Origin: Winogradskya consettensis
Lineage (GTDB): Bacteria > Actinomycetota > Actinomycetes > Mycobacteriales > Micromonosporaceae
Assembly: GCF_018332715.1 (NCBI RefSeq)
Contig: NZ_BOQP01000011.1
Span: 357,476-421,475 of the forward strand
DNA: 64,000 nucleotides
Reading direction: 5' to 3'
Below, one piece after another: positions 1 through 7,378 of this stretch. Both the position numbers and the translations under genes were made by a program. A model generated the notes under the pieces. That model saw nothing but the letters and a program-made list of their open reading frames with translations, was not told the DNA's origin and searched no databases. Every line of letters begins with the position of its first letter. The stretch's first letter is position 1.

Positions 1-50
1 GGAGCAGTTGAGGATCTGGCGGGTTTCCAGCTCCTCCCCACCCGCTCCGG

Positions 51-56
51 CATCCT
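51..56 (+). promoter_or_regulatory. Candidate -10 element of a leaderless promoter
   Basis: CATCCT lies 7 nt before the ATG at 64. Position 2 is A and position 6 is T, as in actinobacterial -10 elements. There is no ribosome binding site before the ATG, so the message may start at the start codon. Confidence 0.4.
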
Positions 57-63
57 TGTGACC

Positions 64-591
64 ATGACTTTGACCTGCCGCCTCGCCAGCCGCGAGGACA
101 TACCCGCCCTCCTGCCGATGATCGACGCGGCAATCATCGAACTGCAGCGGGGCTTCCTCGACGCCGACCAGATCCGCTCGAGCCGAGCCATCATGGGCCT
201 GGACACCCAACTCATCGACGACGGCACGTACTTCGTGGTCGAATCCGACGGCGAACTCGCAGGCTGCGGAGGCTGGAGCCGCCGAGCGACCCTATACGGC
301 GGTAACCATTCGGCGGGCCGGGACGCGGCCCTGCTCAACCCGGACACCGAACCAGCCCGGATCCGGGCGATGTACACCCACCCCGCCTTCACCCGCCGGG
401 GCGTCGGCAGCCTGGTCCTGGCCCGCTGCGAGCAAGCAGCAGCGGCGGAAGGCTTCACCGCCCTGGAACTGATGGGCACCCTGGCCGGAGCGCCGCTCTA
501 CCAGGCAGCAGGCTTCGAACCGATCGAAGAAGTAGCCGACGACTCAGGCGGTGCACCGGTCCCACTGATCCGCATGCACAAGAAGATCTGA
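64..591 (+). CDS. GNAT family N-acetyltransferase
   Basis: Predicted acetyl-CoA-dependent N-acetyltransferase of 175 aa, the usual size for a single GNAT domain. The acetyl-CoA binding motif RRGVGSLV lies at about residues 111-118, and the typical last strand with LYQAAGF follows. The substrate cannot be read from the sequence. The start at ATG 64 is preferred over the in-frame GTG at 58 because a -10-like CATCCT sits 7 nt upstream of it and neither start has a Shine-Dalgarno sequence. It is a single gene, closed by a hairpin at 614-645. What lies upstream of it is outside the window. Confidence 0.85.
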   Translation: MTLTCRLASREDIPALLPMIDAAIIELQRGFLDADQIRSSRAIMGLDTQLIDDGTYFVVESDGELAGCGGWSRRATLYGGNHSAGRDAALLNPDTEPARIRAMYTHPAFTRRGVGSLVLARCEQAAAAEGFTALELMGTLAGAPLYQAAGFEPIEEVADDSGGAPVPLIRMHKKI

Positions 592-613
592 TCTTCTGGA
601 TTGCGCGAGAAAC

Positions 614-645
614 AGCTCGAACCTACGACAACGTAGGTCCGAGCT
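614..645. terminator. Two-part hairpin between GNAT gene and tRNA-Arg, likely bidirectional terminator
   Basis: AGCTCG and CCTACG pair with CGTAGG and CGAGCT around the loop ACAA, giving two stacked 6-bp stems separated by a 2x2 internal loop. Read on the minus strand the hairpin is followed by GTTTCTC, so it can also end the tRNA-Arg transcript. A second small hairpin (GATGTC tcgg GACATC on the minus strand) lies between it and the tRNA. Confidence 0.6.
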
Positions 646-672
646 ATTCCGATGTCCCGAGACATCACAAAG

Positions 673-745
673 CGCGCCCGGCAGGATTCGAACCTGCGAC
701 CGACGGATTAGAAGTCCGTTGCTCTATCCGCTGAGCTACGAGCGC
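673..745 (-). tRNA. tRNA-Arg (anticodon TCT)
   Basis: A 73-nt cloverleaf on the minus strand. The acceptor GCGCTCG pairs with CGGGCGC with one G-U pair. The D stem is GCTC/GAGC. The anticodon stem carries the loop CTTCTAA, giving anticodon TCT, which reads AGA. The T arm GCAGG-TTCGAAT-CCTGC is perfect. The discriminator is G and no CCA is encoded, as is usual in actinobacteria. Confidence 0.95.
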
Positions 746-793
746 CCGGCCTGCACATCTTAGAGTCCCGTCGGCTTCGTGGCGAGCCGGTTG

Positions 794-1819
794 TCAGGCG
801 GTCGTGGTGTCCGCTTTGTTGCTGGGCGGCGCGTCCTCGGGGGCAGGCGGGATCCCGGGCTCGGGCGTGCCCACGGGTGGGACGAAGGCGTCCGTCCAGC
901 GGGCCAGTTCGCGGAACAGCTCTGTGCGTACTTCTTTGCCGGAAAGGGTGAGGTCGTGCATGCCGCCGTCGAATCGGGCGATCGTCACTCGGGTGCCGAG
1001 GCGCGGGGCCCATCTGACGATGTGGTCCACGTCGAGGACCGCGTCGGTCATGTGGACGTCGTCGGTCCAGGTCTTGCCGCGGAAGGTCCTGGTGGAACAG
1101 GCGACCATCACAGGTGCGCCGATGGCGAGGCCGGCGCGCAGGCGGGCCTGGCCGCGACGGATCGCCTCGAGCCATCCCGTACGCACGGGGAAGCCCATCA
1201 CGGGTTTCCAGGCGAGGTCGTACGTCCACTCGCCTCGGTGTTCACTGTGCAGACTCTGCCCGTAGAGGCCCAGGGAGTTCATGGGTAGCACTCGGTACGG
1301 GTTGCGCCCGCTCGTGCGCCCGACGATGTTCATCAGGGGCCTGCGTAGCAGCCAGGGCACGTTGAAGTCGAAGAACGGGCTGTTGAGGAACAGGCCGTCG
1401 ACGATTTTGCTGCTGCTCCGCGCGTGGGACCACAGCGAGGTGATCAGGCCGCCGGTCGAATGACCCGCCACCAGCAACTGGTCGTGGCCGTCGTCGTCGC
1501 GGATGATGCGGGCGGCCTCGTCGAGTTCGGGGAAGTACTCGGTGAGGCTGCGGACGAAGTTCGGGGTCTGGTGCGGAAGCAGGCTGCGACCGTACTTGCG
1601 CAGGTCGAGTGCGTAGAAGTCCCAGCCGCGTTCGACGAAGAAGTCCGCCAGATGGGTCTGGAAGAAGTAGTCGACGAAGCCGTGCACGTAGAGCACTGCC
1701 CGCCGGGACGGGGTGTCACCGCGGCGCCGCACCAGCGTCGCCACCACCGCGCCTTCGTCATCGCTGCCCAGGTCGATGGTGTGCCGCTCGTAGGGCGGGC
1801 CTAGAACGTCCGTCTCCAC
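794..1819 (-). CDS. Alpha/beta hydrolase (serine aminopeptidase S33/lysophospholipase-like)
   Basis: Predicted cytoplasmic serine hydrolase of 341 aa with no signal peptide. The oxyanion-hole HG motif is in VLYVHGFVDYF (about residue 45), and the nucleophile elbow is GHSTGG (about residue 119), followed by GLITSLW. Near the C-terminus FDGGMHDLTLS supplies the expected catalytic His. This layout fits the hydrolase_4 (S33) family, which includes monoacylglycerol lipases and lysophospholipases. The true substrate is unknown. The GTG start at 1819 is preceded on the minus strand by TAACCT and a 6-nt spacer, so the mRNA may be leaderless. tRNA-Arg lies downstream on the same strand. Confidence 0.85.
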   Translation of the reverse strand: METDVLGPPYERHTIDLGSDDEGAVVATLVRRRGDTPSRRAVLYVHGFVDYFFQTHLADFFVERGWDFYALDLRKYGRSLLPHQTPNFVRSLTEYFPELDEAARIIRDDDGHDQLLVAGHSTGGLITSLWSHARSSSKIVDGLFLNSPFFDFNVPWLLRRPLMNIVGRTSGRNPYRVLPMNSLGLYGQSLHSEHRGEWTYDLAWKPVMGFPVRTGWLEAIRRGQARLRAGLAIGAPVMVACSTRTFRGKTWTDDVHMTDAVLDVDHIVRWAPRLGTRVTIARFDGGMHDLTLSGKEVRTELFRELARWTDAFVPPVGTPEPGIPPAPEDAPPSNKADTTTA

Positions 1820-1989
1820 CCCGTCAGGTTACCCACCCGCGGGCGGCTGCGCGCCATAGCAGATCAAACCGCGCCGGAGCGGTTTTCCCCAACGTCTCGC
1901 TGTCCACAGGCTCCGGCGGCTTTTTCAGCGGAGGACTTGGCACTCGCGGCAATCTGCTCTCACGAACTTCGACCGATTGAGGAGAACCG

Positions 1990-2793
1990 ATGTTCGATAC
2001 CAGCATTGTCGTGATCGGCAACGTGCTCAACGCTCCGGAATGGCGCCGGACCAGTAACAAGAACCTGCTCGTCACGACCTTCCGGGTCGCGTCGACCGCG
2101 CGCTGGCAGGATCGCGAGACGGGCCAGTGGAGGGACGGCAATCAGCTGCGCGTCCGGGTGTCCTGCTGGCGCCGGCTCGCGGAGGGGGTGGCCTCGTCCG
2201 TCACGGTCGGCGACCCCGTCGTGGTGTCGGGACGCCTTTACACCCGGGACTGGACCGACACGGCAGGCAACCTGCGCACCTCGTACGAGATGGAGGCCTA
2301 CGCGGTCGGGCACGACCTGTCTCGTGGCCGGGCCAAGTTCTTCCGCAACAAGAACGTCCAGACGGACGAGGTGGAGACCCCGGAGAGGGCAGAAAGGGTC
2401 CGTGGGCAGGCCGCGGTGGTGGTCGCCGAGGACGAGGTGCCCATGGCGTACGGCGAAGGGGTGCCCGAGGTGGATGAGCCGACGTTCGACGAGACACCGG
2501 CGCTCGGAGCCGTACCCGTCATGGCAGCGCTGCGTGGCGGGGGCTTCGAGCCGTTCGACACCACCCTGGCACTGCCGGCGGGCTCCGCCGACGGTGAGGA
2601 CTCCCCGGAGTCCGAGGAGTCCACCGAGACCGAGGACGAGCCGGACGAGGAGACTTCGCCGGATTCGGCGCAGGAGCCGGAAGGCGCGCCCGGCAAGGAG
2701 ACCGGCACCGTTCTCGAGCCGGTGGAGATCATCACTCCCTCGCCGAAGCGGGTGCGCAACCGGGTTCCGCGTCGTCAGCCGGTGGCGGCCTGA
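1990..2793 (+). CDS. ssb: Single-stranded DNA-binding protein (SSB-like, second paralogue type)
   Basis: An OB-fold SSB of 267 aa. The first ~115 residues carry the fold, with the usual start FDTSIVVIGNVL, then FRVAST and the strand SCWRRLAEGVASSV, and later VVVSGRLYTRDWTD. Residues ~125-250 form an acidic, Pro/Glu/Ser-rich disordered tail. The tail ends in a basic stretch (RVRNRVPRRQPVAA) and lacks the acidic DDDIPF-type tip that recruits repair proteins in housekeeping SSB. This is therefore more likely the divergent actinobacterial SsbB-like paralogue than the replication SSB, which normally sits between rpsF and rpsR. RBS GAGGAGA stands 5 nt before the ATG. Confidence 0.85.
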   Translation: MFDTSIVVIGNVLNAPEWRRTSNKNLLVTTFRVASTARWQDRETGQWRDGNQLRVRVSCWRRLAEGVASSVTVGDPVVVSGRLYTRDWTDTAGNLRTSYEMEAYAVGHDLSRGRAKFFRNKNVQTDEVETPERAERVRGQAAVVVAEDEVPMAYGEGVPEVDEPTFDETPALGAVPVMAALRGGGFEPFDTTLALPAGSADGEDSPESEESTETEDEPDEETSPDSAQEPEGAPGKETGTVLEPVEIITPSPKRVRNRVPRRQPVAA

Positions 2794-2806
2794 CGTCCCC
2801 AAGCAG

Positions 2807-2836
2807 CCGGCGTCAGGGCTTACGTCCTGACTCCGG
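2807..2836 (+). terminator. Hairpin after the SSB gene
   Basis: CCGG-C-GTCAGG pairs with CCTGAC-T-CCGG around an 8-nt loop, giving 10 paired bases with one mismatch, 13 bp after the stop codon. There is no U tract, so termination strength is uncertain. It is also the first of the chain of hairpins that fills the next 1.2 kb. Confidence 0.5.
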
Positions 2837-3395
2837 TGCCCGACCCGGTTCCCTGCCTTCCCAGCCCACTCCCGGCGTAAGCCGGCGCGCCGCCGAACCT
2901 TCGCGGCCGCCGCGCCGGTGAGCCGGGTTCCATCCGGGAATGCCGGGGACCGGTAGCCGGGGACCCGTCCCGATTTTCCGTGCAGGTGGCTGCTTCCGCA
3001 CCGGCTCTCCTCTCCGGGCCGGTGGGGCTGCACGACAGTCGCCGTTGTTCGGAAGGCATCACGTCGGGACATGTGGGTCAGCCGGCTCGAACCGGGTGGG
3101 TGCTCGTCACCCGTCCGGACGTTATAGCCGTTTCGTCGCTCCATCGCAGTGGACGCGAGCGAACGGCAAAGCCCGGTCGTCGTTCCGCCGGCGACCGGGC
3201 CCCCAAGACATTCCGACTGCCGATGGGCTCGCTGGGGGTGAGCTCGCAGCCCATCGGCTGGTGGACGGGTGCTCGGTGGTCGGCGCCCGTCCGCCCCGCT
3301 GTTCCTTCTACCGCGCTCCCGGCCCGGACGCGATTCCCGCTCCTCGGCGGACCCGTTTTCGGCGGCGGGTCTGCTTCCACGGGGCTCGTATCCGG

Positions 3396-3480
3396 GTGCG
3401 GCACACCCCCGGCGTACACCGGCATGCGCCGGCTGCCATCACGCACGACACGGTGCGTGGCGGATGGAGGTGTGTGGCAC
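3396..3480 (+). ncRNA. Candidate three-way junction within the hairpin region
   Basis: An outer helix GTGC-gg-CACACC (3396-3407) pairs with GGTGTG-tg-GCAC (3469-3480). It encloses two branches. One is CCGGCG/CGCCGG. The other is CCATC plus CGCAC around the loop region GACACG, closed by GTGCG and GATGG with a small bulge. A closed multibranch element of this kind is more typical of functional RNA than of chance repeats. No known RNA family is recognised. Confidence 0.35.
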
Positions 3481-3688
3481 GGGAGCCGCCGGCTCGTAAC
3501 GCGCAGGGCACTGTGCGCGGCGGGCCGGGCGACTCGGACACCCACCGCATCGCGCTCAGCACCGCGCGAGGCGGCGAGGTGCCACCGCGAGGCGCCGGTC
3601 CGTTCCGCGCACGGCAATGCGCGTGGTGGGCGTGAAGGAGGGACAGCGACAGCCGGCCGCCGCCGGACAACCGGGCCTCCGGCGGCGG

Positions 3689-3976
3689 CCGGTCCCCAGT
3701 GGGTTCACGGGGACCGGAGGCAGGTAACAGGACCACACCGCTGAACCCGGTGGCATGGGGATCCCCGTCTCCCACTGCCACCGGCCGCGGCGGCCGGCGC
3801 CTCAGCAGAGGTGCCGGGCCGCGCGGCGCGGCGGGTGGGCGCTCAGGTGGTCGGCGTCCACCCGCTTGCGCCCTGCCGTTCCCGTCGGGTCCGCAGCCCG
3901 GGGGAGCAGCAGGGGCAGGTCCGTCCGGCAAGAGAGGCTGTGCAGCCGGACGGGCAGGAAACCCGCCGGCTGCCGG
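3689..3976 (+). promoter_or_regulatory. Possible degenerate cobalamin riboswitch upstream of cobD-cobQ
   Basis: Some elements of the cobalamin riboswitch core are present in order: GAACCCGGTGGCA at 3743-3755, CCCACTGCCA at 3771-3780, and GGCAGGAAACCCGCC at 3953-3967. The last resembles the conserved GTCAGGAGACCTGCC end. The location before cobD-cobQ is where such a switch is expected. Against it: a 10-nt insertion splits the AGG...GAA box, the GGGAAGG element is not found, and cobD itself may be leaderless. Confidence 0.3.
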
Positions 3977-4008
3977 TCCCCGAGCGGGGCCGGCGGCCGG
4001 CAAGCGGG

Positions 4009-4038
4009 CCCGGTGCGCGGCGTTGACCACGCACCGGG
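4009..4038 (+). promoter_or_regulatory. Strong hairpin 80 nt before cobD
   Basis: CCCGGTGCG (4009-4017) pairs perfectly with CGCACCGGG (4030-4038) around a 12-nt loop. It is the last hairpin of the chain and could act as an attenuator or as a terminator for transcripts entering from upstream. There is no U tract. Confidence 0.4.
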
Positions 4039-4105
4039 ATCGCCTGCGGCGCGGGTGGGACATCACGGGGAACGGCATCGCGGTACGGCCTGACCGACAG
4101 CTCAC

Positions 4106-4111
4106 TAGGGT
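4106..4111 (+). promoter_or_regulatory. Candidate -10 element of cobD (leaderless)
   Basis: TAGGGT lies 7 nt before the cobD ATG at 4119. The gene has no obvious Shine-Dalgarno sequence, so transcription may begin at the start codon. Confidence 0.4.
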
Positions 4112-4118
4112 GGTGCGA

Positions 4119-5141
4119 ATGGGAAAGAGTGGGGTGGTCGCGGATGCTGCCGGGATCGTCGCCGGGTACGCCTTGGACGCGGTTCTCGGCGATCCCCGGC
4201 GGTTTCACCCGGTGGCCGGGTTCGGGCGGGCCGCCGGAGCTCTCGAACGGCGGATCTACAGGCCCGGGAGGCTGGCCGGAGCGGTGTTCACGGGAGTCGC
4301 GGTGGGGGTTCCGGTCATCGCCGGCGTTGCGCTCGCGGTGGGGACGCGGCGGTGGCCGATCGCCCGGGGTGTTCTGATGGCCGGTGCTACCTGGACCGTG
4401 CTGGGCGGGCGGACTCTGCGCCGGGAATCCGTGATCATGGCGGGGCACCTCGAGCGGGCGGATCTCGCTGAGGCCCGGGGGAGGCTCAACCATCTGTGCG
4501 GGCGTGATCCGTCGCAACTCGACGAGGCCGAGCTGGCTCGGGCGACCGTGGAGTCCGTCGCCGAGAACACCTCGGACGCCGTGGTGGCACCGCTGTTCTG
4601 GGGCGGGATCGCCGGGTTGCCGGGGCTGCTCGGATATCGGGCCGTGAACACCCTCGACGCCATGGTCGGGCATCGATCGCCGCGCTACGAGCGGTTCGGG
4701 ACGGCGTCCGCCCGGCTCGACGACGCGCTGAACCTCGTACCTTCGAGGCTTACGGGGTTGCTCACCATCGCTGCCGCGCCGCTGGCCGGTGGTAGCCAGG
4801 GGGAGGCACTCCGGGTGTGGCGTCGGGACCGCAACGATCATCCGAGCCCGAATTCGGGGCAGTGTGAGTCCGCTATGGCGGGGGCGCTCGGGGTGCGGCT
4901 CGGGGGGCGGAATGTCTACTTCGGGCGTACGGAGACCAGGCCCTTCCTGGGCGACGGACCCCGGCCTTCCGTGCCGCATCTGCGTAGCGCGGCCCGGCTG
5001 TCCGGCGCCGTCGGGCTCGCAGCCGCGGTGATCGGCGCAGGCCTGGCCCTGGCTCGCGCAGCCGGATCGCAGCGCTTCCGCGGAGCCCGTGCCGCGCTGA
5101 CCCGCGTCGGTGGGCCGGCGCGATCGAGGAGGAGCGCATGA
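4119..5141 (+). CDS. cobD: Adenosylcobinamide-phosphate synthase CobD/CbiB
   Basis: Membrane enzyme of the late adenosylcobalamin pathway that joins adenosylcobyric acid and an aminopropanol unit to make adenosylcobinamide (phosphate). The 340-aa protein has the family's N-terminal signature [17 protein letters not shown] at about residues 20-35. Further on are [17 protein letters not shown] and the conserved stretch [18 protein letters not shown]. Hydrophobic segments at about residues 55-75, 160-180 and the C-terminus fit a CbiB integral membrane protein. The ATG at 4119 is chosen because the protein family starts here and a -10-like TAGGGT sits 7 nt before it; in-frame GTGs at 4110 and 4113 are alternatives. 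It overlaps cobQ by 4 bp (ATGA), so the two are translationally coupled. Confidence 0.9.
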   Translation: MGKSGVVADAAGIVAGYALDAVLGDPRRFHPVAGFGRAAGALERRIYRPGRLAGAVFTGVAVGVPVIAGVALAVGTRRWPIARGVLMAGATWTVLGGRTLRRESVIMAGHLERADLAEARGRLNHLCGRDPSQLDEAELARATVESVAENTSDAVVAPLFWGGIAGLPGLLGYRAVNTLDAMVGHRSPRYERFGTASARLDDALNLVPSRLTGLLTIAAAPLAGGSQGEALRVWRRDRNDHPSPNSGQCESAMAGALGVRLGGRNVYFGRTETRPFLGDGPRPSVPHLRSAARLSGAVGLAAAVIGAGLALARAAGSQRFRGARAALTRVGGPARSRRSA

Positions 5142-6751
5142 GCGGGGGACTGCTGGTCGCGGGGACCACTTCCGATGCCGGGAAGAGTGTGCTCACCGCG
5201 GGGATCTGTCGCTGGCTGTATCGCCGGGGTGTCAAGGTCGCGCCGTTCAAGGCGCAGAACATGTCGAACAACTCCGTCGTCGTTGTCGGTCCGGACGGGC
5301 GTGGCGGCGAGATCGGACGGGCGCAGGCGATGCAGGCGGCCGCGTGCGGCATCGCACCGGACATCCGGTTCAACCCGGTGCTGCTCAAGCCCGGAAGCGA
5401 CTACTCCAGCCAGGTTGTGCTGCTGGGCGAGGCCATCGACACGGTCACGGCGGGTAACTACCGTTCGTTGCGGCCGCGGCTCGCCGAGACGGCGTTCGCG
5501 ACGCTGGCCGAGCTACGGGGCGAGTACGACGCCGTGATCTGTGAGGGAGCGGGTAGTCCCGCGGAGATCAATCTGCGCGACGGGGACTTCGTCAACATGG
5601 GGCTCGCGCGGAATGCGGGGCTGCCCGCGATCGTCGTCGGTGACATCGATCGCGGTGGGGTCTTCGCGGCGCTGTTCGGGACGGTCGCCCTGCTCAGCCC
5701 CGAGGACCAGGCGCTGGTCAGCGGTTTTGTCATCAACAAGTTCCGCGGGGACCTGGGACTGCTCCGGCCCGGGCTGGACATGATCACCGGCGCTACCGGG
5801 CGGCCGGTGCACGGTGTTCTTCCGTTCAATGCCGACGTTCAGGTGGACGGGGAGGACTCCCTCGCGTACGGGCAGCTGCTCGGGCGTCCGGGGTCGCCGC
5901 GGGGCACGGAATGGCTGCGGGTCGCCGTGATCCGGCTGCCCCGGATCTCGAACGCCACCGACGCCGAGGCACTCGCGTCGGAGCCCGGCGTGCAGGTGCG
6001 GCTCACGATCGAGCCGGCCGAGGTCGCCGATGCCGACCTGGTCGTCCTTCCCGGCTCCAAAGCCACCGTCAGCGACCTGGCCTGGCTGCGCGAGACCGGC
6101 CTCGCCGACGCGATCCGCGTGCACGCCGCGGCGGGGAAACCGCTGGTCGGCATCTGCGGCGGCTTCCAGATGCTCGCCGAAACGATCAACGACGAGGTGG
6201 AGAGCCGGCGCGGCGTCGTACCCGGGCTGGGTCTCCTGCCCGTCGAGGTCACCTTTGGTGCGCGCAAGACGCTCGCCCGGTCGCAGGGTGCGGCATGGGG
6301 GCAGGTCCCGGTCAGCGGATACGAGATCCATCACGGGTACGTCTCCGGCGGCGCCCCGGAGCCGATGCTGCGCTACTCCGACGGCACTCCCGAGGGGGCG
6401 GTGGTCGGGGCCGTCTGTGGCACGCACTGGCACGGCGCCTTCGAGTCGGACGAGTTCCGGCGCAGGTTCCTCACCGACGCCGCGCGGCAGGCGGGCCGGG
6501 CCGGGTTCGTGGTCGCGCCGGACACCCGGTTCGCCGCGGTTCGGGAGCTGGCCCTCGACACACTCGGCGACCTGGTCGAGGAGCACCTGGACACCGACGC
6601 GCTGTGGCGGCTCATCGAGTCCGGCCCCACCCCGGGCCTCCCATTCATCCCGCCCGGAGCGCCGGGTGCAGTTGCACCGACGACCAGCGCGCCGGGTGCA
6701 GCTGCACCGACGACCAGCGGGTCCGGAGGCCAGGGTGCCGACGTTCGCTGA
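5138..6751 (+). CDS. cobQ: Cobyric acid synthase CobQ
   Basis: Glutamine-dependent amidase that amidates four side chains (b, d, e, g) of adenosylcobyrinic acid a,c-diamide to give adenosylcobyric acid. The protein is 537 aa. The N-terminal dethiobiotin-synthetase-like domain has the nucleotide-binding loop GTTSDAGKS and then KAQNMSNNS. The C-terminal type-1 glutamine amidotransferase domain has the nucleophile motif GICGGFQML, with the Cys at about residue 340, and a matching His in the segment GTHWHG. The last ~35 residues carry two copies of APGA(V/A)APTTS, encoded by a 30-bp tandem repeat, and are unlikely to be catalytic. It overlaps cobD by 4 bp and the next gene by 17 bp. Confidence 0.95.
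   Translation: MSGGLLVAGTTSDAGKSVLTAGICRWLYRRGVKVAPFKAQNMSNNSVVVVGPDGRGGEIGRAQAMQAAACGIAPDIRFNPVLLKPGSDYSSQVVLLGEAIDTVTAGNYRSLRPRLAETAFATLAELRGEYDAVICEGAGSPAEINLRDGDFVNMGLARNAGLPAIVVGDIDRGGVFAALFGTVALLSPEDQALVSGFVINKFRGDLGLLRPGLDMITGATGRPVHGVLPFNADVQVDGEDSLAYGQLLGRPGSPRGTEWLRVAVIRLPRISNATDAEALASEPGVQVRLTIEPAEVADADLVVLPGSKATVSDLAWLRETGLADAIRVHAAAGKPLVGICGGFQMLAETINDEVESRRGVVPGLGLLPVEVTFGARKTLARSQGAAWGQVPVSGYEIHHGYVSGGAPEPMLRYSDGTPEGAVVGAVCGTHWHGAFESDEFRRRFLTDAARQAGRAGFVVAPDTRFAAVRELALDTLGDLVEEHLDTDALWRLIESGPTPGLPFIPPGAPGAVAPTTSAPGAAAPTTSGSGGQGADVR
6665..6708 (+). repeat. 30-bp tandem repeat with two 14-bp palindromes in the end of cobQ
   Basis: GGTGCAGTTGCACC at 6665-6678 and the perfect palindrome GGTGCAGCTGCACC at 6695-6708 are exactly 30 bp apart, about three helical turns. 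They lie just before the start of the downstream kinase at 6735. They are part of a duplicated 30-bp coding unit, so they may be no more than a coding repeat. Confidence 0.6.
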
Positions 6752-7319
6752 TCTTGCCGCGCGGGTTCTGGGCACGGAGCCACGGCTGGGGCCCGTGCGC
6801 CTGATCGCGATCGACGGGCCGAGTGGCGCGGGTAAGAGCAGCTTCGCGGGTCGGCTCGCCAAGGCTGCCGGCCTGCCCGTGGTCCATACCGACGATCTGC
6901 TCGACGGCTGGGATGACCAGTTCACCTTCTGGTCGCGGCTCGAGGCGCAGGTGCTCGGCCCCCTTCGCCGCGGGCAGCCCGGGACCTATCAGAGGTATTT
7001 GTGGCACCGGGGGAGGTTCGGGGGCGTGCCGGTGACCGTTGAGCCTGCTGTGGGCGTACTTCTGGAAGGGTCTACTTCTGCGCGGCGCGTGATCAGGCCG
7101 GAGCTTTCGTTTTCGATCTTTGTTGATGCGCCGGGTGACGTTCGGTGGCGACGGGTCGTGGAACGCGATGGCGGAGGCGATGTTGCCTTCCAGCAGTACC
7201 TTGAGCGCTGGCACGCCGCCGAGCAGGAGCACTTCGCCCTGGAGGCGACTGCGGCGCACGTTGATCTGATGGTCGACGGTGCTGCGGAAAACTCCGGCGA
7301 GGAGTACGAAAGGTTGTAG
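6735..7319 (+). CDS. Uridine kinase-like P-loop kinase
   Basis: A 194-aa P-loop NTPase of the uridine kinase/phosphoribulokinase-like group. Walker A is [11 protein letters not shown] at about residues 25-35. It is followed by [12 protein letters not shown], the substrate-binding Asp region seen in uridine-kinase-like proteins, and [11 protein letters not shown] near the C-terminus. Such proteins are common in actinobacteria and their substrate is usually unknown. The start is GTG 6735, inside the end of cobQ, so expression is probably coupled to cobD-cobQ. It does not have the CobU motifs, so it should not be read as the adenosylcobinamide kinase. Confidence 0.7.
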   Translation: MPTFADLAARVLGTEPRLGPVRLIAIDGPSGAGKSSFAGRLAKAAGLPVVHTDDLLDGWDDQFTFWSRLEAQVLGPLRRGQPGTYQRYLWHRGRFGGVPVTVEPAVGVLLEGSTSARRVIRPELSFSIFVDAPGDVRWRRVVERDGGGDVAFQQYLERWHAAEQEHFALEATAAHVDLMVDGAAENSGEEYERL

Positions 7320-7378
7320 GCGACGGGCCTGCCATGGGCCACGATCAGCTGTGTGAGCAGCGGGAACGGGGACGGACG

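Larger units (their letters stand above)
2882..4038 (+). other. Gene-free region tiled with hairpins; candidate large structured RNA or chain of structured elements
   Basis: The 1.3 kb between the SSB gene and cobD holds no convincing coding frame. It does hold a nearly continuous series of inverted repeats. Stems of 8 bp or more, with arms given as positions: 2882-2889/2911-2918; 3171-3179/3192-3200 (9 bp); 3219-3229/3248-3258 (11 bp); 3263-3272/3283-3292 (10 bp with one GU); 3653-3666/3679-3692 (14 bp); 3689-3697/3709-3717 (9 bp); 3747-3755/3776-3784 (9 bp); 3794-3803/3808-3817 (10 bp with one GU); 3831-3838/3858-3865; 3921-3929/3945-3953 (9 bp); 3973-3981/3986-3994 (9 bp, one bulge); 4009-4017/4030-4038 (9 bp). 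Shorter stems lie between them. A hand estimate for 70% GC sequence gives fewer than one perfect 9-bp hairpin by chance in this length. The orientation is assumed from the flanking genes. Confidence 0.5.

Noticed and set aside
1960..3144. Long open frame on the minus strand across the SSB gene
   Set aside because: It is the antisense of the SSB gene and continues into the hairpin region. The peptide is Arg/His/Gly-rich, typical of a GC-rich antisense frame.
3699..4118. In-frame extension of cobD by 140 residues to the left
   Set aside because: The extra sequence is Arg/Gly/Pro-rich, not part of the CobD family, and covers the hairpin region. The family N-terminus begins near 4119.
6735..7319. 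Adenosylcobinamide kinase CobU as the gene after cobQ
   Set aside because: The P-loop and following motif match uridine-kinase-like proteins. CobU's GxRSGKS and guanylyltransferase features are absent.
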